A stretch of 64,000 nt of DNA from Paguma larvata (GCA_030068075.1 CM057835.1:36569715-36633714); one strand, 5' to 3'; positions 21,069 through 32,629 are shown, numbered from the stretch's first letter. Translations and numbers: made by a program. The notes: generated by a model from the letters alone, not told the origin.

Positions 21069-22487
21069 TCTCTGTGTTTGTTTCTATGTGTTAGCTACAT
21101 CTCCTGCTCTTGCAAGTGGTAGCGTTATGAAGACGAGTTCCTGTAGTGCCCTGTAGTACAGTATCCCCTGTTCTCCAGAACCTGGTGCTTCAGGAGCATC
21201 TCCTGTGTGTGTTGGGTGTAGCCTACCATGTGGCTGAGGTGCATTTATCTTCAGTCCAGTTATCTGCAATGGCTCTCTTTGCCTGTTGTGGGCAATGTTT
21301 GGGCCCTGTGGTGTGAGTGGGCCAGTCAGTGTCACCTTGGGCTTAAGTTGGGTCAAACCAGGTGTTTGCCAGAACTGTGGTCTGGCCGGATGCCTTCCCT
21401 GTGTTCTTCTCTAAGAAGTTTTCACTGGTGGGCAGAGCCTACTGATGTCTGACCCCAGCCCACTTATGGGGCTGCAGTTGAACTGGTGGTGTGTGATTAT
21501 TTTCCCCTCTCCCAGGGGCAAGAGTCACCTTGGAATGGTACTGGCTTCTGTTGGGGCTGCTTGCACAGTGCCATATTTGTTCCGCGGTTTTGGATGTATT
21601 CTTGTCCTTTCTGGGTTAGAGGGGGCATGTCTGCAGAAGAACGAAGGGAACTGTCATGCTTTTAACAAGCTAGGTGGAGAGTGTTTGTGCTTCACTAGTT
21701 ACCACAGGTGTCCTTCTATATAGCCTGGGAGTGGTGTGGGGCGGTAGAGGGAAGCAGCATGCACTAGCTCTTTTGTTTTTGGAATAGTCTCCCAATGATA
21801 CCTACTCCTCTGAGATTAAAGAAATTTCTCTCTTGGGGCACCTGGCTGGCTCAGTTGGAGGAGTACATGACTTTTGATTTTGGGGTTGTGGGTTTGAGCC
21901 CAATATTGGGTGTAGAAATTACTAAAAAAAATAAAGAAATAAACTTTAGACAAAAATTTCCTTCTAGTATACCCTGGGCATTTTTCAAATTGCTGCTTTT
22001 ATGCTGTATCTTAATGGGGCTGTTTGTTGTGCTGTCTCTTTAAGCGTGGGGACTCAGTTTCCTCTTGCCCTCCTGGCTCTCTCAGAGTTGAGTGTTGATT
22101 TTTAAAGTTGTAGGCATGAAGCCTGAAACTTTAAAAACTATGATTGGAAGAACTCAAGAAGTTAAGCTCCTCTCGTTTTCAAAGCCAAATGTGATGGAGA
22201 TTTGTCTTCCCACATGTGTCCCCTGTGCCTGGGGTGCCTGGTTCGGGTTTGTTCCTCTTGTTTCTCTTTGTCTCCAGTGTCCCTTCCTCCGGTGATAGTC
22301 CTGCAGGTCACCTTGGCTCCTTACCATGTCTCTGCCCTTCTTAACCCTCTTCAGTGTGGCTTCTTCTCTACATTTAGCGGTGGAGATCTATTCTGATAGT
22401 CCTTGGTTTATTTATGCTGATGTGCGTGTTAGCTAGTTGTATCTGTGGGAGGAGATGAATTTAGGATCCTCCTACCCTGTCATCTTC
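21069..22487 (-). promoter_or_regulatory. 5' UTR of the older L1
   Basis: About 1.4 kb between ORF1 and the element's 5' end, moderately GC-rich compared with its surroundings. It holds a short plus-strand SINE at 21834-21945. In active L1s this region carries the internal RNA polymerase II promoter. Here it is mutated, and only a degraded YY1-like word remains near 22480. Confidence 0.65.
21834..21945 (+). mobile_element. Short, older CAN-SINE, plus strand
   Basis: Head GGGGCACCTGGCTGGCTCAG, 'ttggggttgtgggtttgagccc' and 'ttgggtgtagaaattac' with an A-rich tail. Possible duplication of TAAAGAAAT around 21818 and 21943. Confidence 0.85.
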
Positions 22488-22503
22488 CTGTCACACTCTA
22501 AAT

Positions 22504-24274
22504 ATCAATATGAAAGCACCTCCAATAAATATTTTGGTATAAAGTAAAGGACTTTGTGTACATGAGAAAACAAGACTGGACAGGAACATTACAAATGACA
22601 GTAGTTTTAAGGTGGCAGGGATGTTGGTAATGGCTTTTCTTATTTTCTAAACATTCTTTAGTGCTCTTGTAACTTAAAAAGGAAGATAAAGGAAAAATAA
22701 ATGCCTAAGCAGCCATGAAAGGAAGTTTCTTAAGCTCTAATGACGTCTCCCTGTGCTGTTGAATTCTGGTGCTACTTAAATTTAAGCACACTTGTCCATT
22801 TCAAAAGTCTTCATCGCCCTTGTTATGTTCAGAGGCAGAGTGGTAGGACCTGGTTTCTGTTTACATCGTCATTTTAGCATCTGGCATGTCTGTGCATTAT
22901 AAAGTGAGAGTTTCATGATATAGCTACATGTAGGAGGAAAGACAAGTAGAGAGGAGTCTTTGGCTTTGGTTGAGATTCCTAACTGGTTTATTTCTGTTAA
23001 TGATATCTTATACAGTGCCATAAATAAAGTAAGCCATCTGGATGCTTTTCCTGGCTTTTATAATTGGGGCTTAACTGGCATTATTTTCCCTTTAGAGATT
23101 GTACTTCCATTTGTACCTGCATCTGGGACTCTTCATAACAATTTGGTCCTAATAGAAAAATTAAGGCAGGTTAATTTCTATAGCAAATTGATCTGGTACT
23201 ATTTTGAGAAGCTTGGGGTATTGAGGTAATAAGATCAGTTAAATGCACTGAATATTTTTTCACTCTCTGTGTTCTATGAGATTTAGCAAACTCATAAATC
23301 TTTATCTTTCACTGATCTGTTTTGCTGTACTGATGACATTTCAAGGGCTAATATTTCTTATTAGCAGTACCTATGGAAGTGCCTGGATTATTAGTCCATC
23401 TTAGATTGCAAGTAGATGCTGAATTTCTACTCTAGTCCTTGAATTCCAATACTTTTAAATCTTTTCCAAAGACTTCGTAATAATTACATTAAAAAGTTAC
23501 TAGTATTTTTTTTTTGCACAGATGAAAAGGAAATAATCCTAGATTGATTAAATTTTATTCTAGACACAGGCAAATTGTTTATGATTATAGCTTTCTTAAT
23601 TGGCACATAAAGTAACTTTTAACTATGGCTTATCTCCTGAAAGATATAGTTCATTAAAACTGGAGAAATTCTCTTGATTTATGTATAGTTTTCATGTGTC
23701 ATTTACAGCGGTTCATTCAAATTAGTAAGTAATAAAATTAAATTGCCAAGTTATGCTCACCACTGGTGTTTTAGTTAGTTTGGGATGGCAGCTCATTCAT
23801 ATGAACCCACAGAATAAGCCAGAAAAATGGTGTTATTTTTTCAGTTGTTGTCTCAGATCAGAGTTTCTTTATTATTTTTATCTTTTAATTTTTTTTTGAA
23901 TTTGAAATCTCTCCATATACTCAAGAGACAGTACATTCTGTATATTTATTCCTTAAACTTTGCCTTCTCCCACCCTTCCAGGAGGTTATCAGATTGATAA
24001 TGGAGAGCATAAGATATTTTATAAGCAGAGCTCCTGACTGGTTGGAAAAGTGTATATATTTCATTATAAAGTCTGGCAGGCCTTTATGGTGAAACAGCAT
24101 GGGTTTTTAAGTTAGGCCAAGGTTGGAATGCTGATGTACTAATTACTAGTTACTTTACACAACTAGATGTCAACATTGGCAAATTGAGCTTTCTAACACA
24201 CACTTGCTTCTAACATAAACCTTTGTCCTGCTCAGAAGTTGTGAGACATAGTAAGAGAGAATACATAGGAGTCT
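22504..24274. other. Single-copy sequence, no gene seen
   Basis: About 1.8 kb of AT-rich sequence right of the full-length L1. No recognised repeat. An 89-codon plus-strand ORF (22960-23229) lacks family motifs. Confidence 0.45.
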
Positions 24275-24345
24275 GATTTTCACTTTGGTCTTCAATTCAA
24301 TAAACTTTCGTTGAGTGCTCACTACATTCTTAATATCTTTTAAAA
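24275..24345 (-). repeat. Small L2/MIR 3'-end relic, antisense
   Basis: 'ttcaataaactttcgttgagtgctcactacattc' resembles the shared L2/MIR 3' end in antisense. Short, so uncertain. Confidence 0.4.
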
Positions 24346-24780
24346 ATACATCTTCCATATGACTTCTAAATAATAAATAGGATATTTATTTTATCCTTAT
24401 AAAAGGATACCAACTGAATATTGTACTACTGTAAAAGAGTAATTGATATTTTATTATCTGGAAACCTCTCTTACTGTTTATTTCTGCATATGTATTATGT
24501 AATAATGATGATTAATATTTATTATGGTAACCATGAGCCCAGAGGATCCATCCAAATGATTAAAGATGGGGTAAGTCCTGTGCTTTCATCTTTAAGCATT
24601 TTTATTGTGTTCCTTAGAAGTTGATGATCCAGTCGATTGGGTTTCCTTTTGGGTACAGCCAAAATATCCATAATTTAATCTCACCTACTACTTTATGATA
24701 AATATGGAAACTGTCTATTGACCAGAATATCGTTTTTTATAACCATGCCAGATAACCGGTCCATTGAAAATTAAGAATAA
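24346..24780. other. Single-copy AT-rich sequence, no gene seen
   Basis: No repeat family or gene recognised. Confidence 0.4.
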
Positions 24781-24985
24781 CATAATAATAGCACCCATTA
24801 TCCAGTGCTTACTATGTGCTAAGCTCTGTGTGTTTCTCATCTAGTTTCATTTAACATTAACTTCAACCAGGCAGGATGTATGTTATTGTCCCTATTCACA
24901 GATTAAGGAACTCCAAGAGTTTAAGTGCTCAAGATCATGTAATAGGTAAATGGGAGAACTCATATGAAACCTATACCCATCTTAT
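24781..24985 (-). repeat. MIR SINE, minus strand
   Basis: 'ccagtgcttactatgtgctaagctctg', 'ttaacattaacttcaacc', 'ttattgtccctattcacagattaaggaact' and 'ctcaagatcatgtaatagg' follow the antisense of the MIR consensus in order. Confidence 0.8.
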
Positions 24986-25549
24986 TCAGTCACCTTATTC
25001 TAAAGCTCGGGTTGTTAACCACCATGTAATTCTAGATGGTCTTTTGTATAAAAATTCTCTTAAATATTTTTCATATGCCCTGTGGTCAAACTCTTTATCT
25101 TTGAATGGGTCTGTGCTGGGAAAATGTGCCTTATAACATATTCTGTGGTATATAAGTCAAGACCATTTTAAAAAGAGGGAAAATGTACTGGACAGAATGC
25201 AGTAATAGAAATGCTACATTTCACTTCAGTGGAAGATAAAAGCGAAGAATGGGAGGGCTTATTGGTAATATCTGCAGAGAGAGGACCTGACAACATTAGC
25301 CCCTAACTGAGAAGGATTCTAATCTGTCAGTGGAGATGTCCTTAAAGTTGGCAGCCATCTAGACTGTTGGATGTATGGTGTGTGCGCTTTTTGTCTGCAT
25401 GGGGTGTACACATCATTGTCAAATTTTCTATGGACCTACAGCCAAAATAATGTTAAGAACCAGCTTAAGGCTAAGTTTAAGCTTACAAAATGATTTTAAA
25501 AAGGTAAAGTTTAAAGATACAATTGAAGAAAATTTCTGAGAATATAATT
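24986..25549. other. Single-copy sequence, no gene seen
   Basis: No recognised repeat or coding exon before the GT run at 25550. Confidence 0.4.
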
Positions 25550-25565
25550 GTGTGTGTGTGTGTGT

Positions 25566-25768
25566 TTAGTTTATTTTTGAGAGAGCATGTGCATGTTGGG
25601 GGATGGAGAGGCAGAGAGGCGGTAGAGAGAATCTCAAGCAAGCTCCACATCGTCAGCTCAGAGCCCAATGTGGGGCTTGATCTCCCATACCTCACATAAA
25701 GTGAGATCATAACCTGAGCCGAAATCAAGAGTTGGAAGCTCAACTGACTGAGCCACACAAGCACACCA
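25566..25768 (-). mobile_element. CAN-SINE, minus strand
   Basis: Preceded by a GT run (25550-25565). Contains a GA-rich spacer, GTGGGGCTTGATCTC, an extra 'catacctcacataaa' and a head ending GAGCCACACAAGCACACC, so it is diverged. Confidence 0.88.
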
Positions 25769-25824
25769 TTTGTGTGTGGTTTTATGTTATCTACTCCCAT
25801 GAAGGGAACTCTGGGCAGTATTGC

Positions 25825-26215
25825 CTATGGTTAAGAGCAATAGCTTTTAGAAGTCACTAATTGACTTTGAATCATTATCACTATCCTGCCCGTTTCTTTA
25901 ATTTTTTATTTATGGTTGTTTTTTTCTTGTTTGTTTTCTTTTGAGAGTGCATGTGTGCGTGCGGGCACATGTGTTTGCAAGTGAGGGAGGGGCAGAAGCA
26001 GAGAGAGGGAAAGAACCACATGGGGCTCAATCTCATGACCATGAGATCATAACTTGAGCCAAAATCAAGAGTTGGACGTTTAACCGACAGAGCCACAGAA
26101 ACGCCTCTGTCCTGACCATTTCTAATTTAACTTCTGAGGCTCAACTCTCTCTTCTGTAAGATGGGAATAGTAATATATTCCTCACTGGGTTGTTATGGAG
26201 ACTACATGAGGAAAT
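25825..26215 (+). repeat. MIR SINE, plus strand, split by a CAN-SINE
   Basis: The tRNA-like 5' part 'tggttaagagcaatagctttt' lies at about 25830. It resumes after the inserted SINE with 'ctcaactctctcttctgtaagatggg' and 'actgggttgttatggagactac'. The inserted SINE occupies 25901-26106, so the MIR is the older of the two. Confidence 0.75.
25901..26106 (-). mobile_element. CAN-SINE, minus strand, inside a MIR
   Basis: T-rich left end, GA-rich spacer, CATGGGGCTCAATCTC and head ending GAGCCACAGAAACGCC. The flanks 'tatcctgcccgtttct' (about 25882) and 'tgtcctgaccatttct' (about 26108) are a diverged duplication. Confidence 0.85.
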
Positions 26216-26960
26216 TTGAATTGTTTGTGCAAATAAAATATAAATTAAACAGGAAACAGTATGACAATTGGGTTCATACATACTCAGTAAATGATCGCAG
26301 TCATAGCCTTTATTTTAAACTTAAAACAGCCAAGCTAATGCAGCCAATATCTATGACACACAGAACACATAACAAAATGACTACCTTCACTGAAGTCAAG
26401 GAAAGTGAGTTTTTAGCAGAACCAAGGCAGGAAGTATGAGAGAAGGCAGAGCTCACTGTGTTTAAGGCAGTGCTCCAGGTTTCCATGAGGAGGCTTGGAG
26501 GTTATGAGGACTTAGGAGGGATCCGATGGAACAGTTGCAGGAAGTGTGTGATGCTTCTTTGGAGTTACGTGGGATGTGAGAGTGGGTCCTACTGTACCCC
26601 GTTCAGGTACTCGGGTGTTTAATTATATAAGTGACTTCTGGGGTTATTTTAGCTGCTCGCAGTCATGCCTCATTTATTGTAGTCGTGAATACACAAGAGC
26701 CCTCATACTGAGAAAGACATGTGTTTATAATGGGAAGTGGAAAGGAAGGACTTGATAACTAAAAATCTTCCAGAGTTTCCATGTTTCCAGATTTGACAGT
26801 TATACAATAGGCAGGTGTAGTCCTTCACCTCCAGCAGTAGGGAGACTTCTTCACATGTTAAGTCTTCCGGGAGTGCTTTAAGTAAAGGTGTTCATGTAAA
26901 GGAAAGCAGTGCTTTTCACAGTAAAATTTAAAATTTCCAAACAGCAATTGAAACAAGAGA
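26216..26960. other. Single-copy sequence, no gene seen
   Basis: No recognised repeat. A 92-codon plus-strand ORF (26161-26439) overlaps the MIR tail and is not called. Confidence 0.4.
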
Positions 26961-26962
26961 AA

Positions 26963-27110
26963 ATTTCATTTTATTTTTTGTACTGAGATATAATTGACCT
27001 ATAACGTTATATTAGTTTCAGGTGTACAACATAATGATTCGATATTTGTATTTATTGTGAAATGATCACAGTAAGTCTAGTTAACGTCCACCACCACACA
27101 CAGTTAACAG
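26963..27110 (-). repeat. Old L1 3' end, antisense
   Basis: 'tactgagatataattgacctataac', 'gttatattagtttcaggtgtac', 'cataatgattcgatatttg' and 'tagttaacgtccaccaccac' match the antisense L1 3' UTR. Only the last 150 bp of the element is present. Confidence 0.8.
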
Positions 27111-28220
27111 ATAAGAGAAAATAGTTAAATGATAGTCAGCAATCTTTAAAACTTGAAGACAGAAACTAACAGTTAAAATGAGCTATTTCTTTAATGTAAC
27201 TATATTAAGTTTCCTAGCGTGGAGCCTGGCACAGAGTAGACTTTACATATTTTTCCTTCCCCTGCCCTTTCGTATCTTGGCCAATGAAAATTGCAAGCTC
27301 ATTAGGGACTCCCCTGCCCCAGGACTACAGTGGTGTTTTCTAATGAATGAAGAAACACATTTACATGATAAAAATATCTTTCTTTTTTTTTTTTTTTTTA
27401 ACTTACAAGAATATCCTGCCCCTTTAGAGTCAAACATTCTGTATTCTCCCAGGATATGAAAGCTGAACCTTTTTAACAAATAGAAATGGTGGATTTTCTT
27501 TGCTCTGCAATAAAGGCCATAGAAAAGTTTATGGATTCGTTCTTGGGTTTTATGAATGGGACATGAAAACACCCACTTCGCTTTTCCCAGAGGCTGTTTC
27601 AGAGAAAACCTCTTTTCTCATTCTACTTACATTCTAAATCCTTGCACAAAGCTACTAATTTATAATTGCTGATTTGACTGAATGTATAATCTTAAAGCAT
27701 TTCAAGTTCTTTTTGGCAACCACAGGAAATTTCCATGTTCTAAAAGAGAATGTTCAGTTTACTTTCTTTAATTAGATGAGATGATGGTTTTAACCCTATC
27801 AAGTGAGGTAAATTTTGATTGAAAGAAAAAAGTCTAGATAGTATTATAGGATAGTGAGGGAAGAATAAATCATGAAGAATGTTAGGCAACTAGTGACTTA
27901 AAATTGAACTCATGTACTTAGTTCTAGGAGACTACCAATAATGAAGATTTGTTTATTCAGACGTACAAGAGAAATTCCAAACCTTATGATAGTATCCCAT
28001 TATTTGCAGTAACGAACATCTCTTTTCAACCAGATGACTCATAATTTTGTGTCATAGGAGAACTTGGGGCTCAATTTTTATTTCTATAATAGAGTCATTA
28101 ATTTTACATTCAGTATGGCAATTTTTTGGTGGCTACTTTTGTTTTTTAAACAGCATATTTTGGTAGCACAGTATCATTCCAAATTATTCCTTAGGGGACA
28201 CAGTAAATTTTAGGCTTATA
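27111..28220. other. Single-copy sequence, no gene seen
   Basis: AT-rich with a poly-T at about 27383-27399. Short ORFs on both strands cover 27178-27572 but read through this homopolymer and show no family motif. Confidence 0.4.
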
Positions 28221-28221
28221 G

Positions 28222-28470
28222 CAAATTGGGAGAAGATGGTGGATTAAGCTCTAGAAGCCTTAATAAGGCGTTCGAAAACCTCGGAATGACAAAGTGGATC
28301 TCCTTGTGTTTCTCTTGCTGGAAGTCTACTATGGAATTGGAATTAACCCGGGAGTCTACTTGGATGAATAGCAGAAATAATCTGTTCTGGGCATAAACCA
28401 GTCTTACAGAATTTCAGGAGTGCCCGGAAGGGTAGATGGATTTTTGAGAGCTCTTAGCACATTGCAAACC
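28222..28470 (+). repeat. Possible L1 5'-end fragment, sense (tentative)
   Basis: It begins GGGAGAAGATGGTGGATTAAG, similar to the AAGATGGCGGA-type starts of L1 5' UTRs that hold a YY1 site. The following 230 bp contain no ORF1, so only the 5' tip would remain. Weak call based on the first 20 bases. Confidence 0.3.
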
Positions 28471-28484
28471 TCACAGTAATAGGT

Positions 28485-28665
28485 GGCAAGCTGTGGTCTC
28501 TTTGGTCAAATTGCCTGAGTTCAGGTTCTAGCTCTGCCACTTCCTGGTGGTACAACTTTGGGAGAGTTATGCAACTTCTCTTTGCCTTAGTTTTCTCATC
28601 TATAAAATGGGAAGATAATAATAGTAGAGTTGTTTTGAGGATCAACTAAGTTAAAAGTCGAATAT
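28485..28665 (+). repeat. MIR SINE, plus strand
   Basis: 'gcctgagttcaggttctagctctgccacttcc', 'ttatgcaacttctctttgccttag' and 'ctcatctataaaatgggaagataataatag' follow MIR sense in order. Confidence 0.88.
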
Positions 28666-28727
28666 AGTAGCTGCATATATTTAAGAAAGAAAATACCAGA
28701 GAAGAGGAAGATCAATGTAAGCCAGAG

Positions 28728-28951
28728 TAGGGGTTGGTAAATTGTGGCCCATAGGTCAGATCCGGCCTACCGCCCATTTTTTATAAATAAAGTTTTATTG
28801 CAACACAGCTACACCTATTCATTTATGTATTGTCTATGGATGTTTTTATGATAAAATAGCAGAGTTTAGTAGTTGTGCCAGAGACCCAATGGCCTACAAA
28901 ACCTAAAATCTTTACCATTAGGCCCTTCACAGAAAGAGTTTACAAACTCTG
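28728..28951. repeat. hAT-type (Charlie-like) non-autonomous DNA transposon
   Basis: Terminal inverted repeats TAGGGGTTGGTAAATTGTGG and 'agagtttacaaactctg'. The middle has 'ataaataaagttttattgcaacacagctacacc', 'tgtattgtctatggatg' and 'gtagttgtgccagagaccc'. This matches a common mammalian short hAT element of about 225 bp. No transposase is encoded. I could not see a clear 8-bp duplication. Confidence 0.8.
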
Positions 28952-30234
28952 ATCTATATTCTTCGTTCTTTTGCGTTGGTATATTTCCTTGAGTCAATAG
29001 TAAATGCTTTTGCCATAGAGCCAGCAAAAGTGCTTCCAGCCCCTCTTTCCTTCTTTAAATGCGTGAGAGTCTGTAGGTCATGAAACTCCCACGAAGTAGC
29101 ACATTGTTCCAAGTTGAGAGGCTGCCCCTGTCACAGAATGAATTGTGACTGGATCTTTTGTGGTGGTACTGTGGCCCATTGAAACTAATATGAAAATTAC
29201 CTTCTGAGTATTTATGTGATATAATTTAATTTTAGAGCTCATAAACAAGATCAGAGTTATGTGGTTTAACAAAAGGTCTCCTTATGTGTACACACTCTTG
29301 CCAAAAACATGATGAAATCCTGAAACATGGCAAGCTTAATGTGCACTTTTAGATTTACATGTGGCAAACAGAATCGACTAGTGTATCTCCTTCATAAAAA
29401 TTCTTGGTACTTAGGAAACCTAGATAGTTCTGTTAATTATGAAAATGATTTCCTCCTTTGCTGTGGGGGCCCTATTCCAATGGGTACACTTATACAAAGT
29501 CTTGCAGGCAGTTTTTCTTTTTAAAATTTTCTGTTCCATAGCAAACATGCTCATCTTTTCCCAGCATCTTCCCTGTTCCTCTAAACCCGTCCTCATTCAG
29601 ACTGCCTAACATTTTCGTATGAACACCTGACAGGAGGTTGCCCTGGTGTCCTATCTTTCTGAGGCTCCTAAAGCACAGAAGTGTACAAGAAAAGTTAAGT
29701 CTTCTTTAGTCCTAGGTTACAATTTGGATTTGATTTATTTATCAAACTTTTCCAGGTAACTTTAAAACTGACCACAACCTACTTTCTTTCAACCCAATTT
29801 GAAAAGACCAGGCTATGTGATGCCTGCATGTCAGCTGGAAAAGAAACAGTAAAGGAAAATGTCTTCAAATTCATTCAGAATTATTGAGGGACATATGACC
29901 ACTCTGCAATGCACTGTCAGTTAGGGGCTGGTTTTATGACCATTGTTGATGAATAGCAGCTAGCATCAGTGATCAGTTTCGTTCAGCAAGTTCTTCTGGA
30001 CAGACGATGTTCTGTATGGCCATGTGTAGCCATACTTCTTTAAATTACATTAGATATATTGGAATCAATATTTCAATTACCTGACTATAGATTCCAATAA
30101 AGACCTTTTAGCAATTTTGACTCACTAAAATAATATAAACATTTAATCACATAAATATAATAACATGTATGAAAAAAGAACAATAGTCATGTTACAAAAA
30201 TGCATACTGTATAAAATCTCACTGACAATTAAAA
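28952..30234. other. Single-copy sequence, no gene seen
   Basis: About 1.3 kb with no recognised repeat or gene. Confidence 0.45.
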
Positions 30235-30530
30235 GGAGTAGACCAAAATAAGATATCATTTTTTACTTAAAGGCTGGCAAAGATGAAAAAGTTTCCTAAT
30301 ATGCCAATTTGTTGGGTGTGAGGGGAAATGACAACTCTCCTACATTATTGGTGGAAGTTTAAATTTGACAAAACTTTTTAGAGGTTTGCAATTTGGCAAT
30401 ATATATGAAAATTTATTACTTTGATTCAACAATTTTTCTTGTAGGAGTTTATTCTATGGATATACTGACACATGTACAAAGATTTCTATACAATGATGTT
30501 CATTGTACATTGTTACAATAGTAAGCAGCT
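30235..30530 (+). repeat. Old L1 ORF2 3' part, sense
   Basis: Blocks 'aaggctggcaaagatgaaaaag', 'cctacattattggtggaag', 'ggtttgcaatttggcaatat', 'ttgtaggagtttattctatgg' and 'acacatgtacaaagattt' follow L1 ORF2 C-terminal sense sequence. Degenerate. Confidence 0.75.
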
Positions 30531-30556
30531 GGTGAAAATAAAATCTTTAATGCTTC

Positions 30557-30970
30557 TGTTATAGATTAAATTATGTTCCCCCCTCAAGTTCATATGCCGA
30601 AGTCCCTAGCCGCACCACCCCCCCACCAGTATCTTAGAATGTGACAATATTTGGAAACAGGACCTTTAAAGAGGAGAATAACTTTAAAGTCCAAAGGATG
30701 GTGCCCTAATTCAATATGACTGGTGTTCTTATAAGAAGAGAAAGCACCAGAGGGCATGCACACAGAGGAAAGGCCATATGAGGACACAGCAAGTAGGCAG
30801 CTATCTGCCAGCAAAGGGGAGAGGCCTTAGGAAAAAAACAAGTTTTCTGACATCTTAATCTTGGACTTCTAGAATCACGGTTCTTCTGGAACTGTGAGAA
30901 AAGAAATTTCTGTCATCGAAGCCTCCCGGTCTGTGGTATTTTGTTATAGCAGCCCTAGCAAACTAATACA
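30557..30970 (+). repeat. MaLR-type (MST/MLT1-like) solo LTR, sense
   Basis: Begins TGTTATAGATTAAATTATG and follows 'ccctcaagttcatatgccgaag', 'gaatgtgacaatatttgg', 'atatgactggtgttcttata', 'gccatatgaggacacagc', 'gaactgtgagaaaagaaatttctg' and 'gtggtattttgttatagcagcc', ending AACTAATACA. This is the typical order of a mammalian MaLR LTR. No internal region follows. Confidence 0.8.
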
Positions 30971-31035
30971 TCCATCTAATGAAGTACTTTGCAGTTTCAA
31001 CATCAGATATACTTTACCCCCATTTATTGGATTAA

Positions 31036-31079
31036 AAAAATTTTTAAGTCATTTTATTTATTTATGTTTTTTCGTCTTA

Positions 31080-31120
<41 letters not shown>

Positions 31121-31291
31121 CGCACTAAGAGCCGGGGAGGAGCAGAGAGAGGGGGAGACACAGAATCCGAAGCAGGCTCCAGGCCCTGAGCTGTCAGTAC
31201 ACAGCTGGACGTGGGGCTTGAACCCATGAGCCATGAGATCATGGCCTGAGCCGAAGTCAGATGCCCAACTGACTGAGGCACCCAGGTGCTG
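31036..31291 (-). mobile_element. CAN-SINE, minus strand, with GA array
   Basis: T-rich tail side, about 40 bp of GA repeats (31081-31120), GAAGCAGGCTCCAGGCCCTG, GGGGCTTGAACCC and head ending AGGCACCCAGGTGCTGC. The GA run is the CT spacer read on this strand. Confidence 0.9.
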
Positions 31292-31466
31292 CTAAAAGAA
31301 ATTTTTTTTAAGGAGATATTATGCCATGCTTGTATATTTTCAAAAACATGTTGTGGCTGCTTTTGGAGACAGGCTTGGTAGTAGAGTTTGGGAGTAAGTG
31401 AGGAAAATTCTCATTTCTCATTACGTAACCATTTTGTCTTGTTTGAATGTTTTTAGAAGAATGTAT

Positions 31467-31601
31467 AGGGAGGGTCACCTGGGTGACTCAGTCGGTTAAG
31501 TGTCCAACTCTTGATCTCAGCTCAGGTCTTCATCTCAGGGTTGTGAGTTCAAGCCCTATGTTGGGCTCCACACTGGGCATAAAACCTACTTCAAAAAAAA
31601 A
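31467..31601 (+). mobile_element. Short CAN-SINE, plus strand
   Basis: Head GGTCACCTGGGTGACTCAGTCGG, 'gtgagttcaagcccta', 'ggctccacactgggcataaaacc' and poly-A. The duplication AAGAATGTAT is at 31457-31466 and 31602-31611. This subfamily lacks the long CT spacer. Confidence 0.9.
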
Positions 31602-31754
31602 AAGAATGTATTATAATAATAATGCATTTAGTTAAAATAAAAGAGCACTCTGGTTATAATATAAATATTCGACAGGTTTGGGATGGAACACTGCTCCCAC
31701 CAATGTATCTGTATTCATTTTGTTGTTTTTTTCCCATTCTGCGTTCAGTATTGA

Positions 31755-31861
31755 GGAATTTATCCTAAGAAATGACCAGAAATAGGTAAAAGGATAGTTG
31801 CTCAAAGGTGCCCATCGCAGCTGTGTTTGAGAATGAAATACTGGGAATTTCAACAACCAGG
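31755..31861 (+). repeat. Old L1/HAL1 3' fragment, sense (left part)
   Basis: 'gaggaatttatcctaagaaatgacc' and 'gaatgaaatactgggaatttcaacaacc' follow L1-type ORF2 end sequence. The element resumes at 32339 after an LTR-like insertion. Confidence 0.6.
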
Positions 31862-32338
31862 TGTGGGTTCAATATTATGTGCTGCCTTGACACCTAAAAT
31901 TGCGTATGTGAGGTGGGGGCTAAATGGCCTAAGTGCAAGTTCCCCTTCCCATTCTGTTCCTATAGGTAAGCTAACCTGGCCAGAAAACCCTCTTCCTCAT
32001 GGGGACCAAGCACAGTGCTGCGTATACCTGAGTAACAGCCTTCACTTCCCTACTAGTCTGCAAAATTATTCAAACAAATCAAGTTCAAATCCCATCCTCC
32101 TTCAGGAAGCAGGGGTCACCTCACCTTCTTGTTATTACAAAGGCTGCCTCCCACAGACCCTGCTGGTTCCCTGTGTTCCCAGGTGTGACCCTCATGTGTC
32201 CTCCCCTGGACTATGAGTGTATATGACTCATAAACTGCTCCTCATCTCATCTGTCCAGTGTCACATGTTTGCCTATCCCCATAGAGGCTGGGAATCCCTC
32301 TCTTACCAATGGGGTGAGGAGGGGGTGAATAAAATACA
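31862..32338 (+). repeat. Probable solo LTR inserted in an old L1/HAL1 fragment
   Basis: About 477 bp start TGTGGGTTCAATATTATGTG and end near GGTGAATAAAATACA. The block is GC-richer than its flanks and C-rich. It splits an L1-type 3' fragment at a point where the consensus is continuous. CAGG occurs at both edges. I do not recognise the family, so the LTR call rests on TG..CA ends, position and an AATAAA near the end. Confidence 0.45.
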
Positions 32339-32410
32339 GGGGTTTGAGGAATTAAACTGTGGTATATCCCAAGCCAACAGGCTATGCAGTCATTAAAAAT
32401 CTTGTCAAGT
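32339..32410 (+). repeat. Old L1/HAL1 3' fragment, sense (right part)
   Basis: 'gaattaaactgtggtatatccc' and 'gctatgcagtcattaaaaat' continue the fragment that stops at 31861. Confidence 0.6.
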
Positions 32411-32629
32411 ATTTAATAATATACAGGACTAGGCTTAATGAGTAACTGCTTTCAGCCATTCTGTCATCTGTCAATCTCTGGGTAGTTTCAAGGATGCAAT
32501 GGACTAGTAGGTAATGGACACAGGAGGCGGTACCTGGGGGAGCAGAAGAAAGCCTCCCTCCCCACCGGACTCTTATTAAAGATATCGGACTCTCAGATTG
32601 GGAATCCGGAGAGGTCACTTCTTGCCCTG

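Larger units (their letters stand above)
12757..22487 (-). mobile_element. Full-length older carnivore L1, antisense, with nested insertions
   Basis: In minus-strand order it holds: 5' UTR (about 22487-21070), ORF1 coiled-coil region (around 21068-20775), ORF2 endonuclease (about 19920-19500), reverse transcriptase (two blocks), C-terminal region, and 3' UTR with poly-A (ending 12757). The duplication CTGTCACACTgttAAAT at 12740-12756 and CTGTCACACTctAAAT at 22488-22503 ties the two ends together as one insertion. It is interrupted by SINEs (12956-13206, 13506-13716, 13738-14087, 21834-21945), a younger L1 (16163-18946) and a TATAG array (20008-20491). Removing these leaves about 5.5 kb, near the usual 6 kb of L1. 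ORFs are broken throughout, so it is inactive. Very near its 5' end (22480-22486) is a degraded YY1-like site (AAGATGAC on the minus strand). Confidence 0.85.

Noticed and set aside
21084..21356. ORFs in the older L1 5' UTR on both strands
   Set aside because: The region is L1 5' UTR. The short proline-rich frames reflect base composition.
27243..27572. 109-aa minus-strand ORF
   Set aside because: It includes a poly-lysine tract from the poly-T at 27383-27399 and has no conserved motif.
31894..32216. 129-aa plus-strand ORF at 31827-32216
   Set aside because: Lies mainly within the LTR-like insertion. Proline- and serine-rich composition follows from C-rich DNA. No family motif.
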